NCBI RefSeq assembly: GCF_001685485.1
Contig: NZ_BDEL01000001.1
Coordinates: 2,415,501-2,479,500 of the forward strand
Direction: 5' to 3'
Length of the DNA stretch: 64,000 nt
DNA from: Formosa haliotis
GTDB lineage: Bacteria > Bacteroidota > Bacteroidia > Flavobacteriales > Flavobacteriaceae
Shown here: one piece after another, positions 62,140 through 64,000 of the stretch
How the letters are laid out: every line of letters begins with the position of its first letter
Position numbering within the stretch: position 1 is the first letter of the stretch
Notes under the pieces: generated by a model
What the model was told of the DNA's origin: nothing
Database searches by the model: none
Seen by the model: only the letters and a program-made list of their open reading frames with translations
Position numbers and translations under genes: made by a program

Positions 62140-63912
62140 TTAACGTAATTGTTTATCGATTAATGAAATAGTTTTTGCTGCTTTATCTAAATCCTGCTGC
62201 ATGGTTACTTGGGTGGATGGTGTATATCTTGCCAACTCGCAACTTTCTAACAAGGTTGTAAACTCTGAAACCACTTCGGATTCTACCTGCTTCGTTTTCA
62301 GTAATTCTTGAATTTTATCTTTACTTAAATCACCTGTTTCAATATTTAACTTCGCCTTTAAATAGTTATGTAATGCTTTTTCTAGAGCCACATAAAATGC
62401 TTCTTTTTGGCCTAAAGCCTTTTTAGCCTCACTTAAATATTTCTTAGCCAATTTATCGGCCTTTCTAATTTTATTTCCGGTAACGTCGGCATCTCTTACT
62501 GCTTTTTGCTTTCTGAAAACCATAGCTAACGGAATGGCTAAAAACGGTAACAACAAGGATCCCCAAAACAGTTTGGTTTTAAAGAAATGATTGGTTTTAA
62601 CAGGTTTTAAATTTGCTTTCGTTTTTACAAAAGCAAAATGATCATTATTTAATACTACGGGCTGTTTGTTTTCTCCAGACACTGTAGGATTAGCTACAGC
62701 AGCAGTATTAGTTGGCCCTTGTAACACATCTACAACAATCTCATTGGAAGATATGCGCTTATAGGATTCGGTTTTTAAATCGAAGTATGAAAACGAAATA
62801 CTAGGAATTGGATATTTCCCTTTAAACTGAGGTACTACCGTGTACGTATCGGAAATACGACCTTGCATTCCATCTAAATTAGTTTTTACATTTTCGTTGT
62901 GTTCTGGCTCGTATACCTCTAACGAACTCGGTAAATTTACTTTAGGTAATTCGAATAGTTTTAAGTTTCCGTTTCCAGAAACCTCAACCTTTAAATCTAA
63001 AGATTCTGAAGCTTTCAACTCCGTTTTAGACGTTGAAACATTAAAATCGAAATTCCCAACCGCTCCAGTAAAATCGTCTGGTCTACCCTTTTCAGGAAGC
63101 TGTTTTACATTAATGGTACGCTCTCCTGCAGAAACTGTTTGGTGGACTTGTGTCATTAATCGACCGCCAAAAATATCGCGTCTATTGGTTGGCACTTCTA
63201 CTGTAATATCTAAACTTAGAGGTTCTATTTTAAGTTTTCCCGTTTTTTGCGGATACAATACCGTTTTACGTAAAACGACATATCTATAAGCTTCTCCTTT
63301 ATACGTTCCATTTTGAACTTGCAAGCCTTTAATATCTAGATTCTGACTCCAAAAATCGCTATATTTCGGATTATCTATTTCTCGCCAATTACTCACGCCC
63401 GTATTTTGAGACACATACAGCTTATAAACTACCGTAATGGCTTCGTTTAAATACGGATTTGACTTAGAGACTTCGGCAACCAAATGAATGTTTTCTGAAG
63501 CCACATATTCGGCATTATTACCATCTTTAGGTTTAGATACCGCAGTGGTAACAGTTACTTGTATTGGGGTTGTTTTATAAACATGCCCATCTATCTCGAT
63601 AGTCGCTTGGCTAATGGTAAAATTCCCCTTGCTTTTAGGGGCTAAAAAATAGGAATAGGTTTTTAAAAACTGAGACACACCATTAACCCAAGACCGGCTA
63701 ACCGATTGGTTTGGCCCGCCCACCACTGTAAAATTCGAAAAGTCTGGCGGGTTAAAATTATCACCATCCTTATTCATTTCAAAATCTACACGTAAGCGTT
63801 CATTAATTCCAAGCTTTGTTTTACTTACTTTAGTTTCAAACTTTACCTGTGCAAAGGTTACGGTAGAAATTAGTAAAACTAAAACTGTACATATGTTTTT
63901 AATCCTTTTCAT
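62140..63912 (-). CDS. batD: BatD: exported oxygen-tolerance protein
   Basis: About 590 residues from the ATG at 63912 (signal peptide MKRIKNICTVLVLLISTVTFAQ); another in-frame ATG at 63924 and a TTG at 63930 are possible. Beta-rich repeated domains (VKFETKVSKTKLGINERLRVDFEMNKDGDNFNPPDF, VAEVSKSNPYLNEAITVVYKLYVS, FNVSTSKTELKASESLDLKVEVSGNGN) follow the BatD plan, with one transmembrane helix near 445-465 and a cytoplasmic tail. It is a member of the membrane complex encoded by bat genes, linked to stress tolerance; the exact activity is unknown. Confidence 0.9.
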   Translation of the reverse strand: MKRIKNICTVLVLLISTVTFAQVKFETKVSKTKLGINERLRVDFEMNKDGDNFNPPDFSNFTVVGGPNQSVSRSWVNGVSQFLKTYSYFLAPKSKGNFTISQATIEIDGHVYKTTPIQVTVTTAVSKPKDGNNAEYVASENIHLVAEVSKSNPYLNEAITVVYKLYVSQNTGVSNWREIDNPKYSDFWSQNLDIKGLQVQNGTYKGEAYRYVVLRKTVLYPQKTGKLKIEPLSLDITVEVPTNRRDIFGGRLMTQVHQTVSAGERTINVKQLPEKGRPDDFTGAVGNFDFNVSTSKTELKASESLDLKVEVSGNGNLKLFELPKVNLPSSLEVYEPEHNENVKTNLDGMQGRISDTYTVVPQFKGKYPIPSISFSYFDLKTESYKRISSNEIVVDVLQGPTNTAAVANPTVSGENKQPVVLNNDHFAFVKTKANLKPVKTNHFFKTKLFWGSLLLPFLAIPLAMVFRKQKAVRDADVTGNKIRKADKLAKKYLSEAKKALGQKEAFYVALEKALHNYLKAKLNIETGDLSKDKIQELLKTKQVESEVVSEFTTLLESCELARYTPSTQVTMQQDLDKAAKTISLIDKQLR

Positions 63913-63936
63913 TTTTAAATTCATTCTCAAAACAAA

Positions 63937-64000
63937 TTACCAATCTTTATCGGTTTGAATGCGTTCCCCTTTTTGTTTTTCGGCATTCATCTTTTCCTGA
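63937..64000 (-). CDS. batC: BatC C-terminal end (partial, runs off right edge)
   Basis: Only the last 20 codons are present: the minus-strand frame reads EKMNAEKQKGERIQTDKDW and stops at 63937-63939. The C-terminal sequence and the position directly upstream of batD fit BatC, a TPR protein. Confidence 0.6.
   Translation of the reverse strand, partial: QEKMNAEKQKGERIQTDKDW

Noticed and set aside
1..64000. tRNA, rRNA, CRISPR array, prophage or insertion sequence
   Set aside because: I found no cloverleaf-like or CCA-ending sequence in gaps, no regularly spaced repeats and no transposase, integrase or phage structural gene.

Overview
The window is a contiguous piece of an AT-rich chromosome from a marine-type member of the family Flavobacteriaceae (phylum Bacteroidota). 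The evidence is SusC/SusD pairs, several TonB-dependent receptors, a PorZ homologue and a type IX secretion (T9SS) sorting domain, the Bat operon, promoters of the Bacteroidota form TTTG-N18/19-TAnnTTTG, and an almost complete lack of Shine-Dalgarno sequences. I see no tRNA, rRNA, insertion sequence, prophage or CRISPR array.

Layout. 1-1733: a LytS/LytR-type two-component system on the minus strand; the regulator runs off the left edge. 1973-11211: a GlcNAc/chitooligosaccharide utilisation locus (SusC, SusD, NagB-LmbE fusion, small lipoprotein, GH20 hexosaminidase). 11274-17317: a divergent MocR-type regulator facing a BtuB-like TonB receptor, biotin synthase and a JmjC/cupin protein, then a small barrel protein. 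17477-30147: recX, a giant T9SS-exported adhesin-like protein, a porZ-recO-TonB receptor run and another outer-membrane barrel protein. 30268-35120: an ArsC-like protein, prfB with its programmed +1 frameshift, and a transglutaminase / alpha-E / circularly permuted ATP-grasp cluster. 35336-43945: ltaE, gdhA, envelope proteins of unknown role, DinB, ArsC-like, EamA transporter, thioesterase and a yicC-gmk-nadD run. 44093-46785: a LysM protein, a 550-base intergenic region, then a fluoride-type CLC antiporter with a DUF190 partner. 46870-50342: gpsA, pheS, cvpA and small conserved proteins. 50339-58302: a divergent haem-acquisition locus (HmuR-like receptor plus HmuY one way; DUF6607, exported ankyrin protein, DUF2271 and a PepSY-flavodoxin-reductase the other way). 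58381-60891: SulP transporter with beta-carbonic anhydrase. 61048-64000: the end of the bat operon (batE, batD, 3' end of batC).

How the genes work together. In the GlcNAc locus, SusCD would import oligosaccharides, the exported GH20 enzyme would release GlcNAc, and the NagB-LmbE fusion would act on it inside the cell; the NagB half lacks one expected catalytic Asp. In the haem locus, HmuY would capture haem and the receptor would import it, while the divergent arm supplies a membrane reductase and exported accessory proteins. SulP plus carbonic anhydrase suggests bicarbonate uptake and interconversion.

The strongest non-routine observations are: (1) a candidate divergent fluoride riboswitch at the 5' end of the CLC-F/DUF190 transcript, with a possible mutually exclusive pairing against the start codon region; (2) a perfect 10-bp dyad between the two arms of the haem locus; (3) a MocR regulator with Gln where the PLP-binding Lys should be, with inverted repeats in its divergent promoter; (4) a two-copy nested hairpin repeat family at ends of convergent genes; (5) the ATP-grasp / alpha-E / transglutaminase cluster, whose substrate is unknown; (6) a possible small RNA on the minus strand at about 44690-44862.
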